Source: Bog-793 sp035625025
GTDB lineage: Bacteria > Actinomycetota > Acidimicrobiia > Acidimicrobiales > Bog-793
Direction: 5' to 3'
Length of the DNA stretch: 51,635 nucleotides
Assembly (NCBI GenBank): GCA_035625025.1
Contig: DASPQJ010000033.1
Location: 1 to 51,635, forward strand
Of the stretch, positions 1 through 7,253 are shown piece after piece. A model generated the notes under the pieces. That model made no database searches, had not been told where the DNA came from, and worked only from the letters and a program-made list of their open reading frames with translations. The position numbers were made by a program, and so were the translations under genes. Position 1 is the first letter of the stretch. Each line of letters starts with the position of its first letter.

Positions 1-819
1 CTCGCTTCGGCATGTCTCGGGCGGCCGCTCGCTCCCGCCGAGTACGCGGCGATTGAGCTCGCCTTGGATTGTGCCAGCCGTGGCGCCGCGTCACCGACGT
101 TGTCCGCGGTGGTCACGGCGCTGCTCGAACCGCCGAGCGACTCCGCGCGCGCGATCGGCTTTCGCGTCGCGGAGCTGGCTGCCGCGGGCCGCGAGGTCGG
201 ACTCGAGCTGCGCCGGCTGGTCTCGGGAGAGCTGGCGGGGATGTTCGACGGCAGGACGACGCGCGGTGTCGACCTGACCGCCCGTGTCGTCGTCGTCGAT
301 CTTTCTCACGTCTACAGCTCGCCGGCGCTCGGAGCCCTCATCACGTGCGCCGCGGCGGCATTCGAGCGCGCCTGGCGCCAGGAGGGATCGGGAAAGACGT
401 TCCTCGTCATCGACGAGGGATGGGCCGTCGTGCACAATCCGGGCGCGGCGCGGTTCTTGCAGGCGTCGTTCAAGCTCGCCCGGGCGCGCGGAGTCGCCAA
501 CATCGTCGTCGTCCACCGGATCTCGGACTTCGCGGCTTCAGGTCCGGCGGGAAGCGTGACCGTCCGGCTCGCCGAAGGATTGGTCGCGGACTGCGAGACG
601 GTCGTCTGCTTCGCCCAGAACGACGCGGAGGTTCCAGGCGCGCGGCGGTTGCTCGGGCTCTCGGAGGCCGAGTCGCGGCTGCTACCGAGGCTCCGGCGAG
701 GCGTCGCGCTCTGGCACGTCGGGATACGGCCGTACCTCGTCGAGCACCGGGTGGCGCCAGCCGAACGCGAGATCGTCGACACCGACGCCCGACTGGTCTC
801 GCCGGCCAGGCCCACCTGA
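1..819 (+). CDS. VirB4/TraC-like conjugation ATPase, C-terminal part (5' truncated by window)
   Basis: The reading frame is open from base 1 and ends at TGA 817-819, so only the C-terminal ~272 residues are visible. A Walker B-like stretch (TFLVIDEG, about residue 133 of the visible part) is followed by a region describing removal of old copies and checks on 'VVHRISDF', as in the AAA+ C-lobe of VirB4/TraC-type ATPases that power type IV secretion at the inner membrane. The Walker A must lie upstream of the window. The next gene, a VirD4/TraG-like coupling protein, starts 2 nt after the stop, which supports a conjugation or secretion operon. Family assignment is by motif and context; a related HerA/FtsK-type ATPase is possible. 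Confidence 0.7.
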   Translation, partial: LASACLGRPLAPAEYAAIELALDCASRGAASPTLSAVVTALLEPPSDSARAIGFRVAELAAAGREVGLELRRLVSGELAGMFDGRTTRGVDLTARVVVVDLSHVYSSPALGALITCAAAAFERAWRQEGSGKTFLVIDEGWAVVHNPGAARFLQASFKLARARGVANIVVVHRISDFAASGPAGSVTVRLAEGLVADCETVVCFAQNDAEVPGARRLLGLSEAESRLLPRLRRGVALWHVGIRPYLVEHRVAPAEREIVDTDARLVSPARPT

Positions 820-821
820 CC

Positions 822-2540
822 GTGACCGCAGGTTCCCGCACCCGCTCACGTCGGACACCGTCGGGCGCGACCCGCCGGCCATCGGGTGCGAACCTTCCCG
901 GGACGCACCGCCAGGCCGTCGTCGTCGCTGGTGTTGCCGGGTTGTCGGCTCTTTGCTGGGTCGCGGGGGGATGCGCGACGGTCGTCTCCGGCCACGGATG
1001 GCACGACGTCCGGCCGAGCGCGTCGCTCGGTCTTCTCCTCGGTCTGCTCGTTCATCCGCGGGCGCCACAAGCCGCCTGGCCTCCTTCCATGCGGCGGTTC
1101 CTGCCCGCGACGGCGGTCATCTGGGCAGTCTTCTCGGCGCTCGTGTTCGGCTGCGCCGCTGTCGCTGGCACGGTCGGGCGGATCGCCCGAACCCGACCGC
1201 GACGCAGCCGAATGGCTGGTGACACCGGGGCGGTCTGGGCGGATCGGGCCGATCTCCACCCTCTCGCCGTGAAAAGGCCGGGAGCCGGGCGCCTCGTCGT
1301 CGGGCATGTCGGGCGAACACTCGTCGCGGTCGAACGCGGCCAGTCACTGCTCGTCGCCGGGCCGACGCAGTCGGGAAAGACCTCCGGGTTGGCGATCCCG
1401 GCGATTCTGGAATGGGAAGGACCGGTGGTCGCGACGAGCGTGAAGACCGACCTGGTGCGGCAGACCGCTCGGTCGCGTGAAGCGAGGGGTCGGGTGCTCA
1501 TCTACGACCCGAGCGGTGTCACCGACGGGGCGCGGGTCGGTTGGTCGCCGCTCGCTGAGGCGTCAGATTGGGCTGGAGCCCGGCGGGTAGCGGCCGGTTT
1601 GTCCACCGTGCAGCGCGAAGGTGGAATTCCCGAGGACGCCACGTTCTGGGTCGCGCTCGCCGAGAAGATGCTCGGCCCGCTGCTCCTCGCCGCGGCGACG
1701 TCGGGGCGGTCGATGGCCGACGTCGTGCGGTGGATCGACACGGGGGAGGTCACAGAGGTGCTCGACGCCCTGGAGCGCGCCGGCGCCACAGACGCGTTAC
1801 TCGCCGCCCAGGCGAGTTTCTCCCGGGAGGAACGTCAGCTGAGTTCCGTGTACGCGACCGCCGAAACGCTCGTCGCGGCGTTCGCGGACCCAGTCGTCGC
1901 GGCGTCGACGGCGAGCCACGACATTTGCGCGGCGCGACTCTTCGACGGCGGCGCGTCGACCGTGTTCCTCGTGGCGCCGTCGCACGAGCAGACGCGGTTC
2001 CGTCCCCTGTTCGTGGCGGTCCTCCGGAGCATCCTCGAAGCCGCGATCACGAAATCGGCGCGGGGAGGAAGTCTCGATCCGCCGCTGCTCCTCGTGCTCG
2101 ACGAGGCGGCGAACATCGCACCCTTGGCGGATCTCGACACTTTGGCGTCGACGGCGTCTTCGCACGGCATCCAACTCGTCACTGTCTGGCAGGACTTCGC
2201 GCAAATCGAGGCGCGTTACGGGTCGCGTGCGGCAACCGTCGTGAACAACCACCGGGCCAAGCTCGTCTGCTCGGGGATCGCCGACCCGGCGACGCTGGAA
2301 CAGATGTCCCGCCTCATCGGCGACGAGCAACGCCCGATCGAATCATGGACCGTCGACGCTGTCGGCACGACGTCGACGACGCGCAGCGCGACCGATCGTC
2401 GTCTCGCCTCGGCGGCCTGGTTGCGGCGACTCCGCCCCGGCGAGGCGGTCCTTGTCTACGGCCACCTCCCCCCGGTCCAGGTCGCTCTGCGGCCTTTCTA
2501 CGCCGAGGCCGACCTGCGACGGAAGGCGGGTTTGACGTAA
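822..2540 (+). CDS. VirD4/TraG-like type IV secretion coupling protein
   Basis: This 572-residue protein begins at GTG 822, 2 nt after the preceding stop. The N-terminal third carries two or three hydrophobic segments (about residues 35-60 and 90-125), then a cytoplasmic P-loop domain with Walker A GPTQSGKT at about 180-187 and Walker B LLLVLDEAAN at about 422-431. This is the layout of VirD4/TraG coupling ATPases, which bring DNA or protein substrates to the type IV channel. The region before Walker A (VGHVGRTLVAVERGQSLLV) and after it (VVATSVKTDL) is typical of TraG/TraD proteins. Together with the VirB4-like gene it marks a conjugative or integrative element whose remaining part lies to the left. 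Confidence 0.85.
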   Translation: MTAGSRTRSRRTPSGATRRPSGANLPGTHRQAVVVAGVAGLSALCWVAGGCATVVSGHGWHDVRPSASLGLLLGLLVHPRAPQAAWPPSMRRFLPATAVIWAVFSALVFGCAAVAGTVGRIARTRPRRSRMAGDTGAVWADRADLHPLAVKRPGAGRLVVGHVGRTLVAVERGQSLLVAGPTQSGKTSGLAIPAILEWEGPVVATSVKTDLVRQTARSREARGRVLIYDPSGVTDGARVGWSPLAEASDWAGARRVAAGLSTVQREGGIPEDATFWVALAEKMLGPLLLAAATSGRSMADVVRWIDTGEVTEVLDALERAGATDALLAAQASFSREERQLSSVYATAETLVAAFADPVVAASTASHDICAARLFDGGASTVFLVAPSHEQTRFRPLFVAVLRSILEAAITKSARGGSLDPPLLLVLDEAANIAPLADLDTLASTASSHGIQLVTVWQDFAQIEARYGSRAATVVNNHRAKLVCSGIADPATLEQMSRLIGDEQRPIESWTVDAVGTTSTTRSATDRRLASAAWLRRLRPGEAVLVYGHLPPVQVALRPFYAEADLRRKAGLT

Positions 2541-2771
2541 CCGGGCGCACCGGGACGCGGCCACGGGGGGCCCCTCGGGCGCCTCGACCATCGCCCGGCG
2601 GACACCGGCAGGAGGGCCGAGCGCCGGGAGCGACGACGGGCGCGCCCCGCGCCTCGCCCGGGAGTCGGTCAGCTCGCGATCAGCCGGCCGGACCGGGCCG
2701 TGCTGGCGTCACGAGTCCCGAAATGGCGGTTGAGCTGGCGCTGGGCGATACGGTCCGCCCGTAGGCAAGGA
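2541..2771. other. Intergenic region, no gene seen
   Basis: A GC-rich gap between the coupling-protein gene and the Pho-box array. I see no credible start plus ribosome-binding site, no tRNA and no clear att-type repeat. If the two conjugation genes belong to an integrated element, its right boundary could lie here, but nothing in the bases marks it. Confidence 0.5.
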
Positions 2772-2822
2772 TTCACACGGCCGTCATCGTCCGGTCACTT
2801 GTTGTTCTTCTTCGGTTCAAGT
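2772..2822 (+). promoter_or_regulatory. Candidate Pho box array (five 11-bp-spaced repeats)
   Basis: Five heptamers start exactly 11 bp apart at 2772 (TTCACAC), 2783 (GTCATCG), 2794 (GTCACTT), 2805 (TTCTTCT) and 2816 (TTCAAGT). The (G/T)TCA core and the 11-bp direct-repeat period match binding sites of PhoB/PhoP/RegX3 response regulators. The last unit ends 8 bp before a candidate -10 (TACCTT 2831-2836), which is where PhoB-type sites replace the -35. The fourth unit is the weakest match. Confidence 0.65.
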
Positions 2823-2830
2823 CGCCTAGG

Positions 2831-2836
2831 TACCTT
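2831..2836 (+). promoter_or_regulatory. Candidate -10 of the pst operon
   Basis: TACCTT fits TAnnnT and lies 9 nt before GTG 2846, so the transcript would have almost no leader. No -35 is needed if the adjacent Pho boxes recruit polymerase. Confidence 0.5.
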
Positions 2837-2845
2837 CGCGACGAC

Positions 2846-3691
2846 GTGGCAAATCCCTTCCAGTCGAAGGCGACCCCGATGATCGAAAGCGAGCGCGCGA
2901 TCGGTACCACGCTGCTCGAGGACATCGACGTCATGCACGCGCACCAGGTGTCGCTTGGGTTCGGCGCGACGACGATCATGACGGATATCACGGTTGGTTT
3001 CCCGAAGGGCACGATCACCGCGCTGATCGGTCCCTCGGGATCCGGCAAGACGACGTTTCTCCGTTCTCTCAACCGGATGAACGACAAGGTCCGCGACTTC
3101 TGGCACCACGGCCAGATCTCGCTCTACGACGACGAGATCTACGGCGACGGCATGGACCCGCTCGTGTTGCGCCGACGCGTCGGCATGGTCTTCCAGCGGC
3201 CGAACCCCTTCCCGATGTCGATCCTCGACAACATCGTTTCGGGAGTCCGGGCTCACCGGATGGCGAAGCGCTCTGATCTCCGGGACGTCGCCGAGACCCG
3301 TCTCGCCGAGGTCGGGCTGTGGAGCCACGTCGCGGACCGTCTCCACGATTCGCCGTTCCGGCTCTCCGGTGGCCAGCAGCAGATGCTCTGCCTCGCCCGG
3401 GCGCTCGCCGTCGAGCCGGAGGTGCTGTTGCTCGACGAGCCGACCTCCTCGCTCGACCCCCGGTCGACGGAGGCGGTCGAGGAACTCGTGCGCCGTCTTA
3501 CCCCCGAGCTCACGGTGATCATCGTCACCCACGATCTCCACCAGGCTCGTCGCCTCTCGGACAACACGGTCTTTTTCTACGAGGGCCGCATGATCGAGAC
3601 CGCGCCGACCGCACAACTGTTCACTCGTCCCGAGCGCGCGGAGACGGCGCGTTACATCGGAGGCTATATCGAGCCCACAGAGAGTCCATGA
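2846..3691 (+). CDS. pstB: Phosphate ABC transporter ATPase PstB
   Basis: Cytoplasmic ATPase of the PstSCAB high-affinity phosphate importer, 281 residues. Walker A GPSGSGKT is at residues 62-69; the Q-loop context VFQRPNPFPMSI, the signature LSGGQQQ and Walker B VLLLDEP are typical of PstB, as are the NRMND and HDLHQA segments. I keep GTG 2846 because a -10 lies 9 nt upstream; ATG 2879 (residue 12) behind GAAGG is the alternative. It is the first gene of the operon, which is unusual since pstB normally comes last. Phosphate-starvation control by the upstream Pho boxes is inferred. No phoU is present in the window. Confidence 0.95.
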   Translation: MANPFQSKATPMIESERAIGTTLLEDIDVMHAHQVSLGFGATTIMTDITVGFPKGTITALIGPSGSGKTTFLRSLNRMNDKVRDFWHHGQISLYDDEIYGDGMDPLVLRRRVGMVFQRPNPFPMSILDNIVSGVRAHRMAKRSDLRDVAETRLAEVGLWSHVADRLHDSPFRLSGGQQQMLCLARALAVEPEVLLLDEPTSSLDPRSTEAVEELVRRLTPELTVIIVTHDLHQARRLSDNTVFFYEGRMIETAPTAQLFTRPERAETARYIGGYIEPTESP

Positions 3692-3802
3692 CCTGAGCCG
3701 ACAATGGATCCAGGGGACCGGTGACGGAGCCGGGATCCTCTGGTGGCAACTGCCCCGCAGACCGCCCCCCGGGCGGAGGACCGAAAGGAGCACCAAAGCG
3801 AG

Positions 3803-5035
3803 ATGCACACCGACCAAGTAGCTACGAGGCGGGTCGGCGACCCCCTCAGGCGGCCCAGCCGTATCCGAGTCTTAGGTGTCGTGGCTTTCGCAGCCGCCAG
3901 CCTGCTCGGTGTCGGCGCGGTCGTCGCCTCGCCCGGTGGCGCGGCGACGAAGCACTCATCGTCGTCCTCGTCCACGGCGTCACTCGCCGAGATCGAGACG
4001 GAGCTGACGACACTCCAGGCGTTGCCGACAACCGGCTTTTCAAGAGCACTCACCGAGGCCGGTTCGTCGCTTTTCTACCCGCTCTGGGAGGAGTGGGCGG
4101 GAGCGAACCCACCCGTCAAGCTCAATCCCGCCGCGGGCGGTTCGGGTCTCGGCCAGTCCGAAGCGATCAGCGGCATCATCGACGTCGGTGCTTCTGACGC
4201 CTTCTTGCCGCCTTCGAAACTCAGTGCGACGCCGACGGTGCTCAACATCCCCGTGGCTGTTTCGGCGCAGGCGATCGCCTACAACGTCCCCGGCATTCCT
4301 GTCACCACGCACCTCAAGCTCAACGCGAGCATTCTCAACAACATCTACGACGGTGCGATCACGACGTGGAACGCGGCGCCGATCGCGGCGCTGAACCCGG
4401 GCGTTGCGCTTCCGGATCTGACGATCGTGCCGATCCGCCGCTCGGACTCGAGTGGCGACACGTTCATCTTCACCGCCTATCTCTACTACGGGGACAAGAC
4501 GAGCTGGACCCACCTCCCGACCTACGACGGGGCGTCGCTCTACTACGCGGCCTGGCCGTCAGGAGCCAGCAACGAGCTCGCCGAGAAGGGCAACTCGGGC
4601 ATCGTCACGGCGGTCGAGGCGACCACCGGCGGGGTCGGCTACCTCGGGGGCTCCTATCTCCCGAAGGTGTATCGCACGGGGAAGATCGGCTACGCCGGCC
4701 TCGAGAACGGTTCGGGGAAGTACACGCTCCCCTCGCTCGGGGCGGTCGAGGATGAGATCTCGAGCTTCCACAACATCCCGGCGAACGGGGCGATCTCGCT
4801 CATCGACTCGAAGACCGCGAAGAACGGTTATCCGATCGTGAACTTCGAGTACGCCATCGTCCTGCAGAACCAGCCGAGCGTCGCGACGGCGAACGCCATC
4901 AAGGCGACCCTCGCGTGGGCGATGAACCCGCAGGACGGGTCGGCGACGAAGTACCTTGACCCGGTGCTTTTCAAGCCGCTCCCGGTGAACGCGCTCGCGG
5001 TCGCCGTCAAGCTGGTCCAGTCGATCACCGGTTAG
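3803..5035 (+). CDS. pstS: Phosphate-binding protein PstS
   Basis: Extracellular phosphate receptor of the Pst importer, 410 residues from ATG 3803, chosen over an upstream GTG (3743) because AAAGGAG (3784-3790) precedes it by 12 nt. An N-terminal basic stretch and hydrophobic segment (about residues 20-45) form a signal sequence; no clear lipobox Cys is visible, so anchoring is uncertain. A Ser-rich linker follows. Phosphate-site signatures are the GSGLGQSEAISG region, with GASDAF soon after, and RRSDSSGDTFIF. An imperfect inverted repeat (GCGGTC 5042-5047 / GACCGC 5076-5081) lies between it and pstC and might allow more pstS than transporter, as is common in pst operons. Confidence 0.93.
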   Translation: MHTDQVATRRVGDPLRRPSRIRVLGVVAFAAASLLGVGAVVASPGGAATKHSSSSSSTASLAEIETELTTLQALPTTGFSRALTEAGSSLFYPLWEEWAGANPPVKLNPAAGGSGLGQSEAISGIIDVGASDAFLPPSKLSATPTVLNIPVAVSAQAIAYNVPGIPVTTHLKLNASILNNIYDGAITTWNAAPIAALNPGVALPDLTIVPIRRSDSSGDTFIFTAYLYYGDKTSWTHLPTYDGASLYYAAWPSGASNELAEKGNSGIVTAVEATTGGVGYLGGSYLPKVYRTGKIGYAGLENGSGKYTLPSLGAVEDEISSFHNIPANGAISLIDSKTAKNGYPIVNFEYAIVLQNQPSVATANAIKATLAWAMNPQDGSATKYLDPVLFKPLPVNALAVAVKLVQSITG

Positions 5036-5145
5036 GCACGCGCGGTCACGAGCGATCGATCGTTCATCGTGTTGCGACCGCAGGCTGAGCCGTTCTGTCC
5101 GTGACTGACGGACGGACGGCGTCGACGGAAAAGGAGGTGGCCGGA

Positions 5146-6219
5146 GTGGACGGATCACTCCGGCCACCTCGGCTGTCCGGTCGGCTTTCCGGCGGGGACC
5201 GTGGCAAGGCCGGGTCGGCGAAGCGGCACCGGCTCCTCAACGGGGCCATTTCCGTGGGGAGCGGGTTTGCGGCGGTCGTGCCGTTCGTGGCGCTCGTTGC
5301 CATGGTCGTCGTGCTCCTCGTCGAGGCCTGGCCGGCGGTCCGCTATGACGGAATCGGCTTTATCACCTCGAGCACCTGGACGATCGGCAGCGTCTACTCA
5401 CCGATCCTCCATTCCGGCGGGGTCGCCCATCTCGCCGGAGCCCAGTTCGGATCGTGGCCGCTCGTCGTCGGGACCCTCGAATCCTCGGCGATCGCGCTCT
5501 TTGTCGGGTTGCCGATCGCGGTCGGCGCGGCGGTTCTCGTCGTGGAGAAGCTGCCCGCCGGGATTGGGGCGGGAATCGGGATCTGTCTCGAGGTCCTCGC
5601 CGGCATCCCGAGTGTCGTCATCGGCGTCTGGGGCGCTCTCACCTTCGGGCCGTGGATCGCCAAGGCGGTCTACCCGGCGCTCAGCCACCTGCCGAACATC
5701 CCGCCGTTCGACGTCTTCCGCGGCTCGGTCGGCGCTGGCGAGGGACTGCTGACGAGCGGCTTCGTGCTCGCGGCGATGATCATCCCGATCATCGCCGCGA
5801 CGACCAGAGATCTGTTGCGCCAGGTCCCCGAGACGACCAAGGAAGGGGCCGAGGCGCTCGGGATGACCGAGGCCGAGGTCTTCCGGCGCGTCCAGGCGCG
5901 CTGGGTGCGAACAGGGGTGATCGGCGCGGCGGTCCTCGGACTTGGGCGGGCTCTCGGCGAGACGATGGCTGTCGCCATCATCAGCGGCAGTCAGGACCAG
6001 ATCGCCCACAACATCTACGGCGTCATGACGACGATCGCGGCGACGATCGTGACGACGCTCGACGCGGCCCAGGCCGACCCGAGCGGTCTCGCGGTGCGTG
6101 CCCTCGCCGAGCTCGCGCTCGTCCTGCTCGTCATCACGCTCGTCGCCAACATCGGCGCGCGGATCATTGTGCGGCGGTCCGCCCACGGCGCCGTGCTGCC
6201 GGTCGGGGCGGGGTTCTGA
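5146..6219 (+). CDS. pstC: Phosphate ABC transporter permease PstC
   Basis: Membrane subunit of the Pst importer. I place the start at GTG 5146 because AAAAGGAGG (5129-5137) lies 8 nt before it; the longer frame from GTG 5101 would put this Shine-Dalgarno inside the gene. The product is about 357 residues with six hydrophobic segments, the first about residues 30-55. The permease EAA-like loop is seen as TTKEGAEALGMTEAEVFRRV, followed by LGLGRALGETMAVA, both typical of PstC. The stop overlaps the pstA start by one base (TGATG), indicating coupled translation of the two permeases. Confidence 0.94.
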   Translation: MDGSLRPPRLSGRLSGGDRGKAGSAKRHRLLNGAISVGSGFAAVVPFVALVAMVVVLLVEAWPAVRYDGIGFITSSTWTIGSVYSPILHSGGVAHLAGAQFGSWPLVVGTLESSAIALFVGLPIAVGAAVLVVEKLPAGIGAGIGICLEVLAGIPSVVIGVWGALTFGPWIAKAVYPALSHLPNIPPFDVFRGSVGAGEGLLTSGFVLAAMIIPIIAATTRDLLRQVPETTKEGAEALGMTEAEVFRRVQARWVRTGVIGAAVLGLGRALGETMAVAIISGSQDQIAHNIYGVMTTIAATIVTTLDAAQADPSGLAVRALAELALVLLVITLVANIGARIIVRRSAHGAVLPVGAGF

Positions 6220-7253
6220 TGGCGGTGAACCCGGCGGCCGTGCCGCCGCCCCGTCAGGCGCTCGTCTCGGGGTCGCCGGGGCGGATCTCACGTCGACGAC
6301 GGGTGAAGAACCAGATCTGGTGGTGGTGCTGCGGGATCGGCCTGGCGCTGCTCGTCGCGCCCGTGGCGTGGGTTCTGTATGGCGTGCTCGCCCGGGGCAT
6401 CAGCGGGTGGCGCTGGGACGTGATCTGGACGCCGACGATCGGAATCGGAGGAGGACTCTCCGGCGCCATCGTCGGGACGTTCGTCATCACGTTCGGTGTC
6501 GCCGTTATCGCTGGCGTCATCGGTGTCGGCGGGGGCATCTTCCTCGCCGAGTTCTGCCGCCCGGGGGTCGTCGCGACGGTGCTGCGGAGCTCCTCCGAAG
6601 TGCTCTCGGGCGTGCCCTCGATCGTGTTCGGCTACGTCGGCTACGTGGCGCTCGTCATCGGGCTCCGGTGGAAGTTCTCCCTCCTCGCGGCGTGGATCGT
6701 GCTTTCCATGCTCGTGGTGCCCTACGTCGCGAAGTCGACGGAGCTCGCGCTCAACCAGGTCCCGCTCGCCTACCGCGAAGGTGGTGAGGCGCTCGGCATG
6801 GAGAGATTCCACGTCCTGCGCCGGCTGGTGCTGCGCTCGGCGGTTCCCGGGATGCTCACCGGGCTCGTCGTCGCCATCGCGATCTCAATCGGCGAGACGG
6901 CACCGCTCCTGTACACCGCCGGCTCGAGCACGACCTATCCGACCGTGGCGCTCATCCATTCGCCCGTCGGCTACCTCACCTCTGCCGTCTGGACCGACTA
7001 CGAAAGCCCGTTCCCGGTCCAGCACGCCCTGGCGAACGACGCGGCGCTCATCCTCGTCGTGCTCGTCGTCGCTCTCATCGTCGGGTCGCGCCTCGTCGTG
7101 CGCGCCACCCAGCGCTACGCGCCGAACCGGGCGCTTGCCGCGTCGACCAGGCGACCGCGACGGCCCTTCCGGCGCTCGGCGAGGAGGCAGGAGATCGCCG
7201 GGCTCTTCCGGCAGACGGCCGCGCCGACGGACCCGGACGAACCGCCTCAGTAG
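6219..7253 (+). CDS. pstA: Phosphate ABC transporter permease PstA
   Basis: Second membrane subunit of the Pst importer, 344 residues from ATG 6219, which shares a base with the pstC stop. It has six hydrophobic segments after a basic N-terminus, the coupling loop REGGEALGMERFHVLRRLVL, and IAISIGETAPLLYTAG, a PstA hallmark. The C-terminal ~50 residues are an Arg-rich cytoplasmic tail longer than in most homologues. Its last 7 bp overlap the 3' end of the convergent E1 gene, leaving no space for a terminator. Confidence 0.94.
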   Translation: MAVNPAAVPPPRQALVSGSPGRISRRRRVKNQIWWWCCGIGLALLVAPVAWVLYGVLARGISGWRWDVIWTPTIGIGGGLSGAIVGTFVITFGVAVIAGVIGVGGGIFLAEFCRPGVVATVLRSSSEVLSGVPSIVFGYVGYVALVIGLRWKFSLLAAWIVLSMLVVPYVAKSTELALNQVPLAYREGGEALGMERFHVLRRLVLRSAVPGMLTGLVVAIAISIGETAPLLYTAGSSTTYPTVALIHSPVGYLTSAVWTDYESPFPVQHALANDAALILVVLVVALIVGSRLVVRATQRYAPNRALAASTRRPRRPFRRSARRQEIAGLFRQTAAPTDPDEPPQ

